A stretch of DNA of 52,526 nucleotides from Muribaculaceae bacterium (GTDB lineage Bacteria; Bacteroidota; Bacteroidia; Bacteroidales; Muribaculaceae), in NCBI GenBank assembly GCA_017443765.1, contig JAFSYB010000026.1:1-52526 (forward strand), given 5' to 3'. The number at the start of each line of letters is the position of its first letter. Within the stretch, counting starts at the first letter, position 1. Made by a program: the position numbers and the translations under genes. The notes under the pieces were generated by a model. That model was not told the DNA's origin. It saw only the letters and a program-made list of their open reading frames with translations, and ran no database searches. Shown here piece after piece: positions 6,268-15,759 of the stretch.

Positions 6268-8088
6268 ATGAAAATGAAACTATCACGGTTTTTATGGTTC
6301 CCACTGATGGCCATCTTTGGCGTATTGGCCTCGCAAGGCCAGGTGGGCATGACGGTCAAGCACATTGCCGGCGAGCAATACTACACCTATGAAATCAAAA
6401 ACAAGGAAACGCTCTACGGCATCGCCCGCAAGGTTCAGATTTCCGAGGAGGTGCTGCTCACCTACAACCCCTGGGCCAGCGGCAAGCTGGAGAAGAAGCT
6501 GCTGCTGCTTGTGCCGGTGAAAGCCCTTGCACATCCCGGCCAGGCACAAGCGGCACCGCCCACCATCGAGGTCGCCGCCTCGCAGGCTCCCGTGAGCCAC
6601 ACTGTTGCGGCAGGCGAGAACGTATGCACCATTGCCAAGACCTACAACGCCAGCGTGGAGGGCATTCTGGCCGCCAATCCCAGGCTTCACCCGGCCGACT
6701 ACACGCCGGGCGAGGTGGTGCGTGTGACACCGGGCAGCGCCCTGCCGTTCACCTACGAGAAAACCACCACCGTTTTCCAAACCTATACCGTTCAGCCCGG
6801 CGACACCTACACCTCGCTGGCAAGCACCCACGGGCTGACCGTTATCGACCTGATGACCCTGAACCCGGCCACCAAGAAGCCGAAGAAAGGCAAGCTGATG
6901 GTGCTGCCCGCAACGCGCACCGAGCGGCTCACCGGCAACATGGCCACCATCGACCTGGCCGACCTTGAGGCCTATTACCAGCCCCGGCTCGAAGCCATTT
7001 ACCAGCAGATGCTTGCCGAGCGGCAGCACAGCGACATCAACATCGGCATTATCCTGCCTTTCCAGCTTCACAAGAGCGCCCCACCCAAGCAGGCCTACCT
7101 CTACACCGACTTCTACAAAGGATTCCTGATTGCCCTCGACAGCCTCAAGCACGCCACCACGCGCAAGGTGAACCTGAAAGTGTACGACACGCAGCACAAC
7201 CTCAACGTCACCGACAGCCTGCTGCTCCTGCCCGAGATGCGCGACATGGATGTGCTTATTGCGCCAAGCGAGCCCAAGCAAATGGAGCGAATCAACAACT
7301 TCGGCAACGAATGGGGCATCGAGGTGCTGAACTGCTTCTCGACCAAAAACGACGACCACCTCACTAATCGCTATGTCTATCAGGTGAACACCCCCACACG
7401 CGACTTCACAGCCAATGTGCTGCGGTGGTTCGACGACGAGTTTGCCGACTGCACGGTGCTTTTCCTCAACGACCCCGCGGCCGAAAACAAGGACATCTAC
7501 ACCGACCTGCGCAACCATATTCAGGAGAAAGACATGGCTAACGGCACGCTCACGGTGAGCGGCGAGCTGAGCTTCGACCAGCTGTCGCGCATGATGAACC
7601 CCGGCGCACGCTACGTGTTCATTCCCTCGTCGAGCAGCAAGGAGCTGTTTCGCAAAGTGGCCGGTGCGCTCAAGCGAGCCAAGAGCGAGCGCTTCGACTG
7701 CGACATGGTGATGCTGGCCTATCCCGAATATGTGCTCTACCTGAAAGATTTCCAAACCGATATGCAGACCATCGACACCTATATGTTCTCGCGCTTTTTC
7801 AATGCCAAGGGCTACCGCACCCGCGACTTCGACACGCTCTATCGCCGGTGGTTCGGGGGCGAGACGTTGGTCTCCTATCCCAACATGGGTCTGCTGGGCT
7901 ACGACACGGCCATGTTCATCGTGCACGCGCTCAACACTACGGGGAGCCTCGTGGACACCGACACCCACAAGGGTATCCAGACGAGCTTCCGCTTCGTGCG
8001 CGAGGATGCCAACGGCGGCTGTGTGAACCAGGCTTTCGATGTGGTTCACTTCACCACCGACCACACCATTATCACCGAGGTGAAATAA
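6268..8088 (+). CDS. Triple LysM-periplasmic binding protein-like fusion
   Basis: A 606-residue exported protein. A signal peptide (MKMKLSRFLWFPLMAIFGVLA) is followed by three LysM peptidoglycan-binding repeats near residues 37-85 (YTYEIKNKETLYGIARK), 110-155 (SHTVAAGENVCTIAKTYN) and 170-212 (TYTVQPGDTYTSLAS). The C-terminal 350 or so residues resemble type 1 periplasmic binding proteins: INIGIILPF opens the fold, followed by DFYKGFLIALDSLK and DVLIAPSEPKQMERI. Known Bacteroidales proteins share this layout. A cell-wall-anchored sensor or scaffold is a reasonable guess, but the ligand is unknown. It is followed 67 bases on by a barrel gene, possibly co-transcribed. Confidence 0.85.
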   Translation: MKMKLSRFLWFPLMAIFGVLASQGQVGMTVKHIAGEQYYTYEIKNKETLYGIARKVQISEEVLLTYNPWASGKLEKKLLLLVPVKALAHPGQAQAAPPTIEVAASQAPVSHTVAAGENVCTIAKTYNASVEGILAANPRLHPADYTPGEVVRVTPGSALPFTYEKTTTVFQTYTVQPGDTYTSLASTHGLTVIDLMTLNPATKKPKKGKLMVLPATRTERLTGNMATIDLADLEAYYQPRLEAIYQQMLAERQHSDINIGIILPFQLHKSAPPKQAYLYTDFYKGFLIALDSLKHATTRKVNLKVYDTQHNLNVTDSLLLLPEMRDMDVLIAPSEPKQMERINNFGNEWGIEVLNCFSTKNDDHLTNRYVYQVNTPTRDFTANVLRWFDDEFADCTVLFLNDPAAENKDIYTDLRNHIQEKDMANGTLTVSGELSFDQLSRMMNPGARYVFIPSSSSKELFRKVAGALKRAKSERFDCDMVMLAYPEYVLYLKDFQTDMQTIDTYMFSRFFNAKGYRTRDFDTLYRRWFGGETLVSYPNMGLLGYDTAMFIVHALNTTGSLVDTDTHKGIQTSFRFVREDANGGCVNQAFDVVHFTTDHTIITEVK

Positions 8089-8155
8089 AGAGTGGCAGCA
8101 TATAGACTAAAAGAACAAAAAGACAAAATATAGCGTGGAACGCAGGTTGTGGTAT

Positions 8156-8836
8156 ATGAGATTGGGGCTTGTGTGCTTGCTGGGTTGTTTACTGACCCTG
8201 CCGGGTGTGGGGCAAACGCACTACGAGGGCGCCATTGCGGTGGGCGGAAAAGCCGGCATCACGCTGTCGCGGGTGCAGTTCATGCCCACCGTGCCGCAGA
8301 CGATGCTGCCGGGCTTTGTGGCCGGCGCCGCAGTGCGCTACATCGAGGAGAGGCACTTCGGCCTCATTGCCGAGCTGAACGTGGAGCAACGCGGCTGGAA
8401 AGAGACCTTCGATGGCGCTCCCCTCGCCTACCAGCGGCGACTCACCTACCTGCAGCTGCCACTGCTCACCCACATCTTCTTCGGCAACAACCGGCTGCAC
8501 GGCTTTTTCAACGCCGGCCCCGAGCTGGGGCTCATGATCGCCTCCGGCACGAGTGCCAACTTCGACATCGAACACCCCGAAAGCGAGGCCGACTTCCCCA
8601 GCGTGGGGCACCCTGCCGACCAGTTCACGCTGCCCGTGAAAAAACGCTTTGACTACGGCCTCGCGGCGGGGCTGGGCATGGAATTGTTTACACAACACCG
8701 CCACTCGCTCACGCTCGAGGGACGGTTCTACTACGGCTTGGGCGACATTTTCGGCAACCGAAAAAAGGACGCCTTCTCTGCCTCGTCGGCCATGAGCATC
8801 ATGGTCACATTAGGATACTATTACCGAGTGAAATGA
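8156..8836 (+). CDS. PorT-like outer-membrane beta-barrel protein
   Basis: Signal peptide MRLGLVCLLGCLLTLPGVGQ, then a barrel typical of Bacteroidetes porin-family (PorT-like) proteins: GGKAGITLSRVQF, the GFVAGAAVRYIEERHFGLIAEL strand pair, RRLTYLQLPLL, FFNAGPELGLMI, FDYGLAAGLGMEL, and a terminal strand ending YYYRVK. The family has small outer-membrane barrels, some linked to type IX secretion. I cannot tell whether this one is. The start is the ATG at 8156; an in-frame GTG at 8135 would put seven charged residues before the signal peptide. Confidence 0.8.
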   Translation: MRLGLVCLLGCLLTLPGVGQTHYEGAIAVGGKAGITLSRVQFMPTVPQTMLPGFVAGAAVRYIEERHFGLIAELNVEQRGWKETFDGAPLAYQRRLTYLQLPLLTHIFFGNNRLHGFFNAGPELGLMIASGTSANFDIEHPESEADFPSVGHPADQFTLPVKKRFDYGLAAGLGMELFTQHRHSLTLEGRFYYGLGDIFGNRKKDAFSASSAMSIMVTLGYYYRVK

Positions 8837-8839
8837 ACA

Positions 8840-8965
8840 CAGATTTAGGCAGGTTCGGCAGCTTGCAATCATGAGAGGGGGTTCGCCCCATCATGCCGCC
8901 CCCCGGCAACACAAGCAATTCGCTATGGCACCCACCGTGGGATTTGCGGGAAACACCTAAATCTG
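8840..8965. repeat. Paired 10-bp inverted repeats in an intergenic gap
   Basis: CAGATTTAGG (8840-8849) and CCTAAATCTG (8956-8965) are perfect reverse complements bracketing 106 bases. That interval contains a smaller GGGG-GTTCG-CCCC hairpin. The pair fills most of the gap before the GH3 gene and could be a small repeat element or a structured leader. Confidence 0.6.
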
Positions 8966-8998
8966 ACATCAAGAATCTATAATCTCACATCTCTCACT

Positions 8999-11998
8999 AT
9001 GCGACGCTTAATCCTTACCGCTGTGGCGGCTGTGTGTGGTTTGCTGGCTGGGGCTGGCGTGCAACCCACGATATTCAACCATGTGGACCCGGTTGCGATG
9101 GAAAGCTGGGTCGAGGCTCAGCTGCGCGGCATGACGCCCGAGCAGCGCGTGGCGCAGCTCATCGTCATGGCCGTCAACCCGCAGGACGACGCCCCCACCC
9201 GGGCGCTCGTCAAGCACTATGTGGAGGAGAACCGCGTGGGCGGAATCATCTACAACGAGTGCACGATGCACGAGCTGTCGGTGATGACCAACTACGCCCA
9301 GTCGCTGGCCACGGTGCCGCTGCTGATGACCATCGACGGCGAGTGGGGGCTCTCGATGCGCGTCGAGGGCGCGCCGGGCTACCCGCGCAACCTGGTGCTT
9401 GGGGCCATCGACGACGACCGCGTCCTCTACCGCTACGGCCGCGAGGTGGCGCGGCAGTGCCACCTCGCGGGCATCCACGTCAACTTCGCCCCGGTACTCG
9501 ACGTGAACGACGACCCGCGCAACCCCATCATCGGCTCGCGCTCGTTTGGCGAGAGCCCCGAGTTGGTCTCGCGCCACGCCATTGCCTACGCCCGCGGGCT
9601 GGAGGACGGCGGCGTGCTCGCCGTGGGCAAGCACTTCCCCGGACACGGCTCCAGCACCGAGGATTCGCACAAGACCCTGCCGCTCATCAACAAGTCGATG
9701 AGCGAAATCAACACCTGCGAGCTGGTGCCGTTCCGCAACTACATCAACGCCGGCCTGGGCGGCCTGCTCACCGCGCACCTGAACGTGCCCGCCATCGACC
9801 CCAGCGGGTGCCCCACCACGATGTCGGCCCGCTGCGTGGGCGACCTGCTCAAGCGGCAGATGGGCTTCAGCGGACTGGTGTTCACCGATGCCTTAGCCAT
9901 GGCCGGTGCCCGCGTGGGCGTGACCGGCTCGCCCTGCGTCAACGCCCTGCTGGCCGGCAACGACGTGCTGCTCATGCCCGCCAACGCCGATGCCGAGGTG
10001 CAGGCCGTGATGCAGGCCGTGCGACAGGGCAAACTCTCGCAGGCCGACATCGACAACCGCTGCCGCAAGATGCTGCGCTACAAGTTCGCCCTGGGCTTGG
10101 CCGCACCGCAGCGCGTGACCGAGGCCGGCATGGCAGCCAACGTGGGCGGCGGACAGGCACAGGCCGTGAACCGCCAGCTCGTGGCAGGCTCGGTGACGGT
10201 GATGAAGAACCACAAGCATTTCCTGCCCATCGCCAACTTGCAGAGCCGCCGTATCGCCGTGGTGACCCTCGGCGAGGAGCAGGGCACCAAAGCGATGTTC
10301 CACGACCGCGCCGACGACTACGCCGCCGTAACCAAGTTCAACCTCCGTGCCGGCGAGAGTGCTACAGCGCTGGCGCAAACCATCAAGGACGGACGCTACA
10401 ACGTGGTGCTCGTGGCCCTGTGCACCGACGATGCCGAGAGTCGCGCCGCCCTCAACACGCTGGCACGACGCTGCGACAACCTCGTGGTCACTCTCATGTG
10501 CAAGCCCTACGACATCGCCCGCTGCGCCAACGTGATCACCAGCAGCCACGTCAAGGCCGTCGTGCTCACCTACCAGCCCGGCGAGCTGGCCCAGGACTAT
10601 GCCGTGCAGACCATCTTCGGCGGCAATGCCGCGCAGGGCAACCTGCCGGTGTCGGTGCAGTGCGGCTCCAAGACCTACAAGGCCGGGCACGGCTACCACT
10701 ACGCCGCCACGCGGCTGGGCTACGCACTGCCCAGCGAGGTGGGCGTGAACGACCGCCTGCTAAGGCAAATCGACTCGGTGGCGCGCCTCGGAGTGCGCGA
10801 GCACGCCTTCCCCGGCTGCCAGGTGGTGGTGGGGCGACACGGCAAAATCATCTGCAACCGTTACTACGGCGAGACCGACTTTGGCAGCGGCGTGCCCGTG
10901 GACGACGGCACGCTCTACGGCCTGGCCTCGGTGTCGAAAGCCACCGGCACACTCGCGGCGGTGATGAAGATGTACGACGACGGCAAGTTCAAGCTCGACG
11001 AGCCCGCCAGCCGCGTGATTACCGACCTGCGCGGCACCGACAAGGAGGACATCACCTTCCGCGACCTGCTCAATCACGAGACGGGAATGCCACCCTCGCT
11101 GAATATGTGGACGATGATGATGGACCGCAGCACCTACACCGGGGCACTCATCACCGACACCCCCGATGCGGACCACACCATCAAAATCATGAACGGCGCC
11201 TACGGCCACAAGGATGCCCGCCTGCGCACCGACATCCTGTCGACGCGGCAGACCGACCGCCTGAACATCGCCATCGCCGACGGCATCTGGGGCGGTCGCG
11301 TCACCTACGATTCCATCATGCAGCGCATCTACCACGCCTCGTTGGGCAAGAAGGCCTACAAATACAGCTGCCTGAACTTCTGCCTGCTGGCCGATGCCGT
11401 GCAGCGGCTGTCGCACACACCGCTCAACTACCTGGTGAACAGCTATGTGTTCGCCCCGCTGGGGGCCTACCACACGCTCTACCGGCCATTGAGCCGATTC
11501 CCGCGCGACCAGATTGCCTACACCGAACGCGACACCTACCTGCGCTGCCAGCACATCCACGGCTACGTCCACGACGAGCTGGCGGCCTTCTCCGGCGGCG
11601 TGCAGGGCAATGCCGGCCTGTTCTCGAATGCCAACGACCTGGCCAAGCTCCTGCAGATGTGGCTCAACGGCGGCACCTACGGCGGCGTGCGCTTCTACAA
11701 GCCCTCAACTGTCGAAGTGTTCACCACGCAAAAGAGCGCCAACAGTCACCGCGGGCTCGGCTACGACAAGCCCGTGGTGGGCGACCCCGAGGCCTCGAAC
11801 ACCTGCGCCGAGGCCACTCCCGAAACCTACGGCCACACCGGCTTCACCGGCACCTGCTTCTGGGTCGATCCCAAGAACGACATGTTCTACATCTTCCTGA
11901 GCAACCGCGTGAGCCCCACGCGCAACAACCCCGCCTTCTCGCGCATCAGCGCCCGAAGCCACATCCACACCCTCATCTATCGCAACCTGATGGAGTAG
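8999..11998 (+). CDS. GH3 beta-N-acetylglucosaminidase-like / serine beta-lactamase-like fusion
   Basis: A 999-residue exported protein with a weak signal peptide (LILTAVAAVCGLLAGAGV). Residues about 35-390 are a GH3 domain of NagZ type: GGIIYNECTMHELS, then the His-Asp loop KHFPGHGSSTEDSH near residue 217, then VFTDALAMAGA with the nucleophile Asp near 297. Next is a GH3 C-terminal alpha/beta sandwich. The last 400 or so residues are a class C beta-lactamase/DD-peptidase fold with SVSK (SxxK) near 647, YSCLNF in place of YxN, and GHTGFTG near 943. Such fusions are known in Bacteroidetes and suggest joint trimming of the sugar and peptide parts of peptidoglycan. True substrates are unproven. 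Confidence 0.9.
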   Translation: MRRLILTAVAAVCGLLAGAGVQPTIFNHVDPVAMESWVEAQLRGMTPEQRVAQLIVMAVNPQDDAPTRALVKHYVEENRVGGIIYNECTMHELSVMTNYAQSLATVPLLMTIDGEWGLSMRVEGAPGYPRNLVLGAIDDDRVLYRYGREVARQCHLAGIHVNFAPVLDVNDDPRNPIIGSRSFGESPELVSRHAIAYARGLEDGGVLAVGKHFPGHGSSTEDSHKTLPLINKSMSEINTCELVPFRNYINAGLGGLLTAHLNVPAIDPSGCPTTMSARCVGDLLKRQMGFSGLVFTDALAMAGARVGVTGSPCVNALLAGNDVLLMPANADAEVQAVMQAVRQGKLSQADIDNRCRKMLRYKFALGLAAPQRVTEAGMAANVGGGQAQAVNRQLVAGSVTVMKNHKHFLPIANLQSRRIAVVTLGEEQGTKAMFHDRADDYAAVTKFNLRAGESATALAQTIKDGRYNVVLVALCTDDAESRAALNTLARRCDNLVVTLMCKPYDIARCANVITSSHVKAVVLTYQPGELAQDYAVQTIFGGNAAQGNLPVSVQCGSKTYKAGHGYHYAATRLGYALPSEVGVNDRLLRQIDSVARLGVREHAFPGCQVVVGRHGKIICNRYYGETDFGSGVPVDDGTLYGLASVSKATGTLAAVMKMYDDGKFKLDEPASRVITDLRGTDKEDITFRDLLNHETGMPPSLNMWTMMMDRSTYTGALITDTPDADHTIKIMNGAYGHKDARLRTDILSTRQTDRLNIAIADGIWGGRVTYDSIMQRIYHASLGKKAYKYSCLNFCLLADAVQRLSHTPLNYLVNSYVFAPLGAYHTLYRPLSRFPRDQIAYTERDTYLRCQHIHGYVHDELAAFSGGVQGNAGLFSNANDLAKLLQMWLNGGTYGGVRFYKPSTVEVFTTQKSANSHRGLGYDKPVVGDPEASNTCAEATPETYGHTGFTGTCFWVDPKNDMFYIFLSNRVSPTRNNPAFSRISARSHIHTLIYRNLME

Positions 11999-12019
11999 CC
12001 AGGGCTGACCGACGGACAC

Positions 12020-12040
12020 TTGGCGGCGATGGAATCGCCG
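12020..12040 (+). other. Short hairpin after the GH3 fusion gene
   Basis: GCGGCGAT and ATCGCCGC form an 8-bp perfect stem with loop GGA about 25 bases after the stop at 11998. No T-tract follows, so a role in termination is uncertain. Confidence 0.35.
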
Positions 12041-12113
12041 CTTACGATAAAGGGAACGCCGCCTGCGGGAAAGAGGATGCGGCTGGCAGGGGGTGCCGGG
12101 GCTTGCTATACTG

Positions 12114-12150
12114 AAAAAGCAGCCGCCTCGCGGAATGGCGGGGCGGCTGC
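12114..12150 (-). terminator. Intrinsic terminator of the amidase operon
   Basis: On the minus strand GCAGCCGCC (12150-12142) and GGCGGCTGC (12127-12119) form a 9-bp stem, followed by TTTTT (12118-12114). It lies 33 bases after the amidase stop. Confidence 0.85.
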
Positions 12151-12183
12151 CGGTGTGTTGGGGTGAACGTGTCACCACTGCGG

Positions 12184-14724
12184 TTACTGGCCGAGCATGA
12201 TGTTAATCAGTGCGTTGACATCGGCCACGTCCACCTGGTCGGTGTTCACGATGAACGCACGACCGGCGTACTTGTCGGCGCTGTCGAAGCCGAGCAGGAT
12301 GTTGATGAGGATGTTCACGTCCTGCACATCAATCTCGCCGTCGCCGTTCACATCGCCGGTTGCATAGGCCGGCTCGTCGTTGAAGTCGTCGAGCGTGGCG
12401 GTCTGCTCTTCGTTGTTGAAGATAACTTTGTAGACGGGGCCCAGGAAGAAGTCGCCCTCCCAATAGCTGGCGGGATAGTCGAGCAGGTCGGGATTCTCGT
12501 CGAGCAACTCGGGGATACGTCCTTTCCAGAACCAGAAGGCGTCGTATTTCCATTGTGCGTCGGTTACCCACGTCTCGGTGCCGCTCACGATTTCGCTCTC
12601 CTCGTTGTTCACGTCCCAGGCCACCATTTCCCAGCCGCGCACCACGGGCTGCCGGGTGTAGCGCTTCACACTTGCCTCATCGTTGCGCCAGCGGACACCG
12701 TGACCCACATATTGCTCCGAGCCGTCGCCGAACACCATGGCCATGATAACGGCATTTTTCAGCTTAGTCTTGCTCGAGGGATAGGAGGCGCCGTCGGTTG
12801 TGCGGTTGTAGCAGCGGCCGCCCCACCAGGGCTCGTCGCTGAATGGGTCGTACTGGTAGTGGATTTGCATGGTCGACGGCACGGTGTCGTTGTACACCAC
12901 GTCGGTTCGCTTGGCATAGAACTGGTTCTCGGCTTCAGTGAAGCCCTTCGACGAGCCGGAGCCTGCCACGGTGGCAAACCAATCGCTGGGCACATATTCG
13001 CCAATCATCTGCTCGTGGTACTTTTGGGTGCGGTACTCGCTCAGGAACTTGAACACCTTGCCATCGGGGTTGACGTTGCCGGCCAGGTCGGCAAAGCCGC
13101 CCTTGACGGTGACCCTGAAGCACTTGTCGAGCGGCAGGTCCTGGTTGAGGAAGAGCTGGAGCACCGAGGCCTCGCGCACCACCGTATGGGTGAGCCGGCC
13201 CTCGTACTTGTTGCCATCGGCATCCTCGACCGTGATGGCGTCGATGGCCTGGTCTTCGTTCCAGTCGAGCTCCTCGTTGTACTCGATGCGAATCACGGGA
13301 CGCTGGTTGTACTTGTGCGTCTCGTTCTCGCGCGGCGTGGTGCTGGTGATGTAGGGAGCCTCCACGTCGGCGGGGATGGTGATGAAGTCGAACACATAGT
13401 CGCCTCCCTCAACGCCGTCGCCGTCGCCATCAAGGAACTGGCCGGTCTGGCTGTTCTTGGCAATGTCGCCCTTGATGGTGATGGTATAGAACATATCGTC
13501 CATCAGGTCGCTGAGCTTCACGCGCAGGGTGTAGTCGTTGTCCCACGAGAGTGTCACCTGGCCGTTGTTGTTGATGCTGAAGGCCTGCTCCACGCTGGCG
13601 CGGTCCATGTTGCGCGAGAATGTGATTTCCATGTCGTAGCGGGTGTTCACGGCGTCGGGGTTGGTCACGGTGTTGCCGCTCACCACAGCCGGCATGGTGT
13701 TGGTGAGCTGGATGTTACCCCAGGTCACGTTGTCGCCGGCCAGGCCCTGCGGGTCGCTCTGCATGGTCACCGTCTGTGTGGCGCTCTCGTAGCCCGGGCA
13801 CGAGTAGGTGATTTCGTAGGTCTCGCCCGGGGTGAGGTCTTCGAACAGGAAGAAGCCGTTGTGTACGATGTTGTCGAAGCGCACATACTGGTGGAAGGTC
13901 GACTCGAAGGTGTCGGTGATATAGGTCTCGCCGTTCACGGTCACGGTCACGCCGTCGACGCCCTGGCCATTCTCACTATTGGTCACCACGCCGGCGAGCA
14001 TCACCTGGTCGGGACGCTCCAAGCCACAGTATTCCATGATGGAGCGGAAGGTGCCGAAAGCTTCCAGGTGCTTGTAGTCCTCGTTGATGTTCAGCCCCTG
14101 CTGGGTGGCTTGGGTGTGGAAGCCGCCCTCGCTCAGCAGCGAGGCCATGTTGGTGCGGCGGTTCACCGACAGGTAGGGGTACTGGTTCTCGTGAGTATCG
14201 ACATCACCGTTATAATACACGCGGTCGTAGAAGTTGCCGCGGGTGCCCGTGTTGTACATCACACTGGTGAGGTTCGGGCACAGGATGTCGCCGTAGCGCT
14301 TTCCGCCATTGGGCGTCTTCTCGATGTACTCGCCATTGAGTTTCCAGCCGCCGAAGAGGAACAGCGTGGTGTTGTAGCCGCTGCCGGCATCGCTGTGGAT
14401 GCTGTAGAAGAAGTCGGCTCCCCAGGCGTTGGCCATGTCCGAGCGCTCGTCCAGCGTCACATAGTCCTGGTCGTCGTCGCGAGTCATCTGGATGGTGGTG
14501 GTGTCGGCCGTGGTGTAGCGGAACAGGAAGTCGCGGGTGGCAAGTCCCACACGCAGCACCTTCTGGGCCTCGGTGTAGTTAAACAGGCCGGTGTTCTCGT
14601 GGCCCGAATGACCCGGGTCGATCCACAGCTTGAAATCACCCCAGTCCTGCTTTGCTTGCGCGCTTGCGCCAATGGCCAGGCAACCCAGTGCCACAGCCAT
14701 CATGTATTTGCTGAGAGTCTTCAT
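12184..14724 (-). CDS. Exported N-acetylmuramoyl-L-alanine amidase with dockerin-like C-terminus
   Basis: An 846-residue protein: signal peptide (MKTLSKYMMAVALGCLAIGA), then an Amidase_3 zinc domain. Likely metal ligands are His in LWIDPGHSGHENTG, Glu in LLSEGGFHTQ, and the conserved His of FFYSIHSDAG. After that come a carboxypeptidase-regulatory-like fold (LAGVVTNSENGQGVDGVTV), two bacterial Ig-like regions (NTMPAVVSGN; YITSTTPRENE), a unique region, and a dockerin type I-like pair at the end. The first EF-hand is canonical (GDVNGDGEIDVQD). The second (IVNTDQVDVADVN) lacks most calcium ligands. It likely cuts the peptide from glycan strands outside the cell. It lies 7 bases after the beta-propeller gene, so the two are one operon. 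Confidence 0.88.
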   Translation of the reverse strand: MKTLSKYMMAVALGCLAIGASAQAKQDWGDFKLWIDPGHSGHENTGLFNYTEAQKVLRVGLATRDFLFRYTTADTTTIQMTRDDDQDYVTLDERSDMANAWGADFFYSIHSDAGSGYNTTLFLFGGWKLNGEYIEKTPNGGKRYGDILCPNLTSVMYNTGTRGNFYDRVYYNGDVDTHENQYPYLSVNRRTNMASLLSEGGFHTQATQQGLNINEDYKHLEAFGTFRSIMEYCGLERPDQVMLAGVVTNSENGQGVDGVTVTVNGETYITDTFESTFHQYVRFDNIVHNGFFLFEDLTPGETYEITYSCPGYESATQTVTMQSDPQGLAGDNVTWGNIQLTNTMPAVVSGNTVTNPDAVNTRYDMEITFSRNMDRASVEQAFSINNNGQVTLSWDNDYTLRVKLSDLMDDMFYTITIKGDIAKNSQTGQFLDGDGDGVEGGDYVFDFITIPADVEAPYITSTTPRENETHKYNQRPVIRIEYNEELDWNEDQAIDAITVEDADGNKYEGRLTHTVVREASVLQLFLNQDLPLDKCFRVTVKGGFADLAGNVNPDGKVFKFLSEYRTQKYHEQMIGEYVPSDWFATVAGSGSSKGFTEAENQFYAKRTDVVYNDTVPSTMQIHYQYDPFSDEPWWGGRCYNRTTDGASYPSSKTKLKNAVIMAMVFGDGSEQYVGHGVRWRNDEASVKRYTRQPVVRGWEMVAWDVNNEESEIVSGTETWVTDAQWKYDAFWFWKGRIPELLDENPDLLDYPASYWEGDFFLGPVYKVIFNNEEQTATLDDFNDEPAYATGDVNGDGEIDVQDVNILINILLGFDSADKYAGRAFIVNTDQVDVADVNALINIMLGQ

Positions 14725-14731
14725 GATTTCA

Positions 14732-15580
14732 TCAATAATTTAAGTCAATAACATAGATGGCGCCGTCGGCGTCGTTGTCAAAGGCCACATGTCGGCCGTC
14801 GGGCGACACGGCGAGGGTGATGGGAATCACCTCGCTGTTGGGGGTGATGTTCACCTCGGCGCGGGTGTCGATATCGATGCAGATGATGTCGCTGCTGGTG
14901 AACACATCGCCGTTGTCCTGGATGCGGGCGGCCATCAGGTGTCGGCTGTCGGGCATCCACGAGGGGTGCGAGGCGCGTCCCAGCGTGCGCAGGTTCGAGC
15001 CGTCGGCGTTGCACACCATCAGGCCCTTGCCCACAATCTGGAAGGCAATCAGCTGCCCGTCGGGCGAGAGGGTGGGATTAAGCACCATCTTGCCGTCGAA
15101 GGCGTTCAGGCTGGCGATGAGGCGGGTGGCGTTCAAGGGGTCGTCGAGCATGGTTTGCATCACGTTTCCGGCTCGGCGCGCCAGGCGCGAGGGCTTGAAG
15201 TTGCGCTCGGCGGCAGCCACCTGGCTGATGGCCCCGCTCACCACGTTCACGTTCTCCACGCGCGTCATGCGGCGGTTGTCCACCATGGTGTAGGGCGTGG
15301 AGGTGATGTCGTCGGCACCGGTCCAGCTCATGCGGTAGCCGGCACCGGGGGCCTGCGACACTTGCCGCAGGCTGGTGCCGTCGGCATTGGCGACAAAGAT
15401 GCCGGTGTAGTTGTCACCGGTCATCGCAATCCGGGAGCCGTCGGGCGACCACACGGGGGCCAGCAGACCCACCTCGGCCTTGGCCAGCACGCGAGGCTCG
15501 CTGAACGAACTTGGCTGCTGCGCCAGCAGACTCCCACCACACAGCAGCGCGGACGCTGCAAGAAGTAATCCTTTTTTCAT
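14732..15580 (-). CDS. TolB-like PD40 beta-propeller protein, exported
   Basis: A 282-residue protein with signal peptide MKKGLLLAASALLCGGSLLA. It has repeated PD40 blades: APVWSPDGSRIAMTG, PTLSPDGQLIAFQI, HPSWMPDSRHLMAA and LAVSPDGRHVAFDN. It resembles TolB's propeller but lacks TolB's N-terminal domain. It probably works with the amidase encoded 7 bases downstream, perhaps as a binding or localising partner (inference from the operon). A promoter-like TTTG-20-TAATTTTA lies about 80 bases upstream on the minus strand. Confidence 0.75.
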   Translation of the reverse strand: MKKGLLLAASALLCGGSLLAQQPSSFSEPRVLAKAEVGLLAPVWSPDGSRIAMTGDNYTGIFVANADGTSLRQVSQAPGAGYRMSWTGADDITSTPYTMVDNRRMTRVENVNVVSGAISQVAAAERNFKPSRLARRAGNVMQTMLDDPLNATRLIASLNAFDGKMVLNPTLSPDGQLIAFQIVGKGLMVCNADGSNLRTLGRASHPSWMPDSRHLMAARIQDNGDVFTSSDIICIDIDTRAEVNITPNSEVIPITLAVSPDGRHVAFDNDADGAIYVIDLNY

Positions 15581-15759
15581 GTCGGTGTAGTTGATGAATA
15601 ATTATTAATGATTAGTGAATAAGTTGCCACTTTACATTTTTAAAGCGTAAAATTACACCTAATTTTTGGAACAGACAAATAAAACAGCTTTTTTTTGCCT
15701 TGCGACACTTGGCGTGGGCCTCCCAGAGCCTCTTTATGTCAGCATACAAAGGGACATTG

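Noticed and set aside
9034..12114. A 1026-codon open frame overlapping the GH3/beta-lactamase gene on the same strand
   Set aside because: Its product is Arg/His/Pro-rich without domains, and the frame is open only because the real gene is GC-rich. The 8999-11998 frame has clear motifs throughout.
12163..14751. An 862-codon antisense frame opposite the amidase
   Set aside because: Val/His/Gly-rich shadow composition, no motifs; the minus-strand amidase is fully supported.
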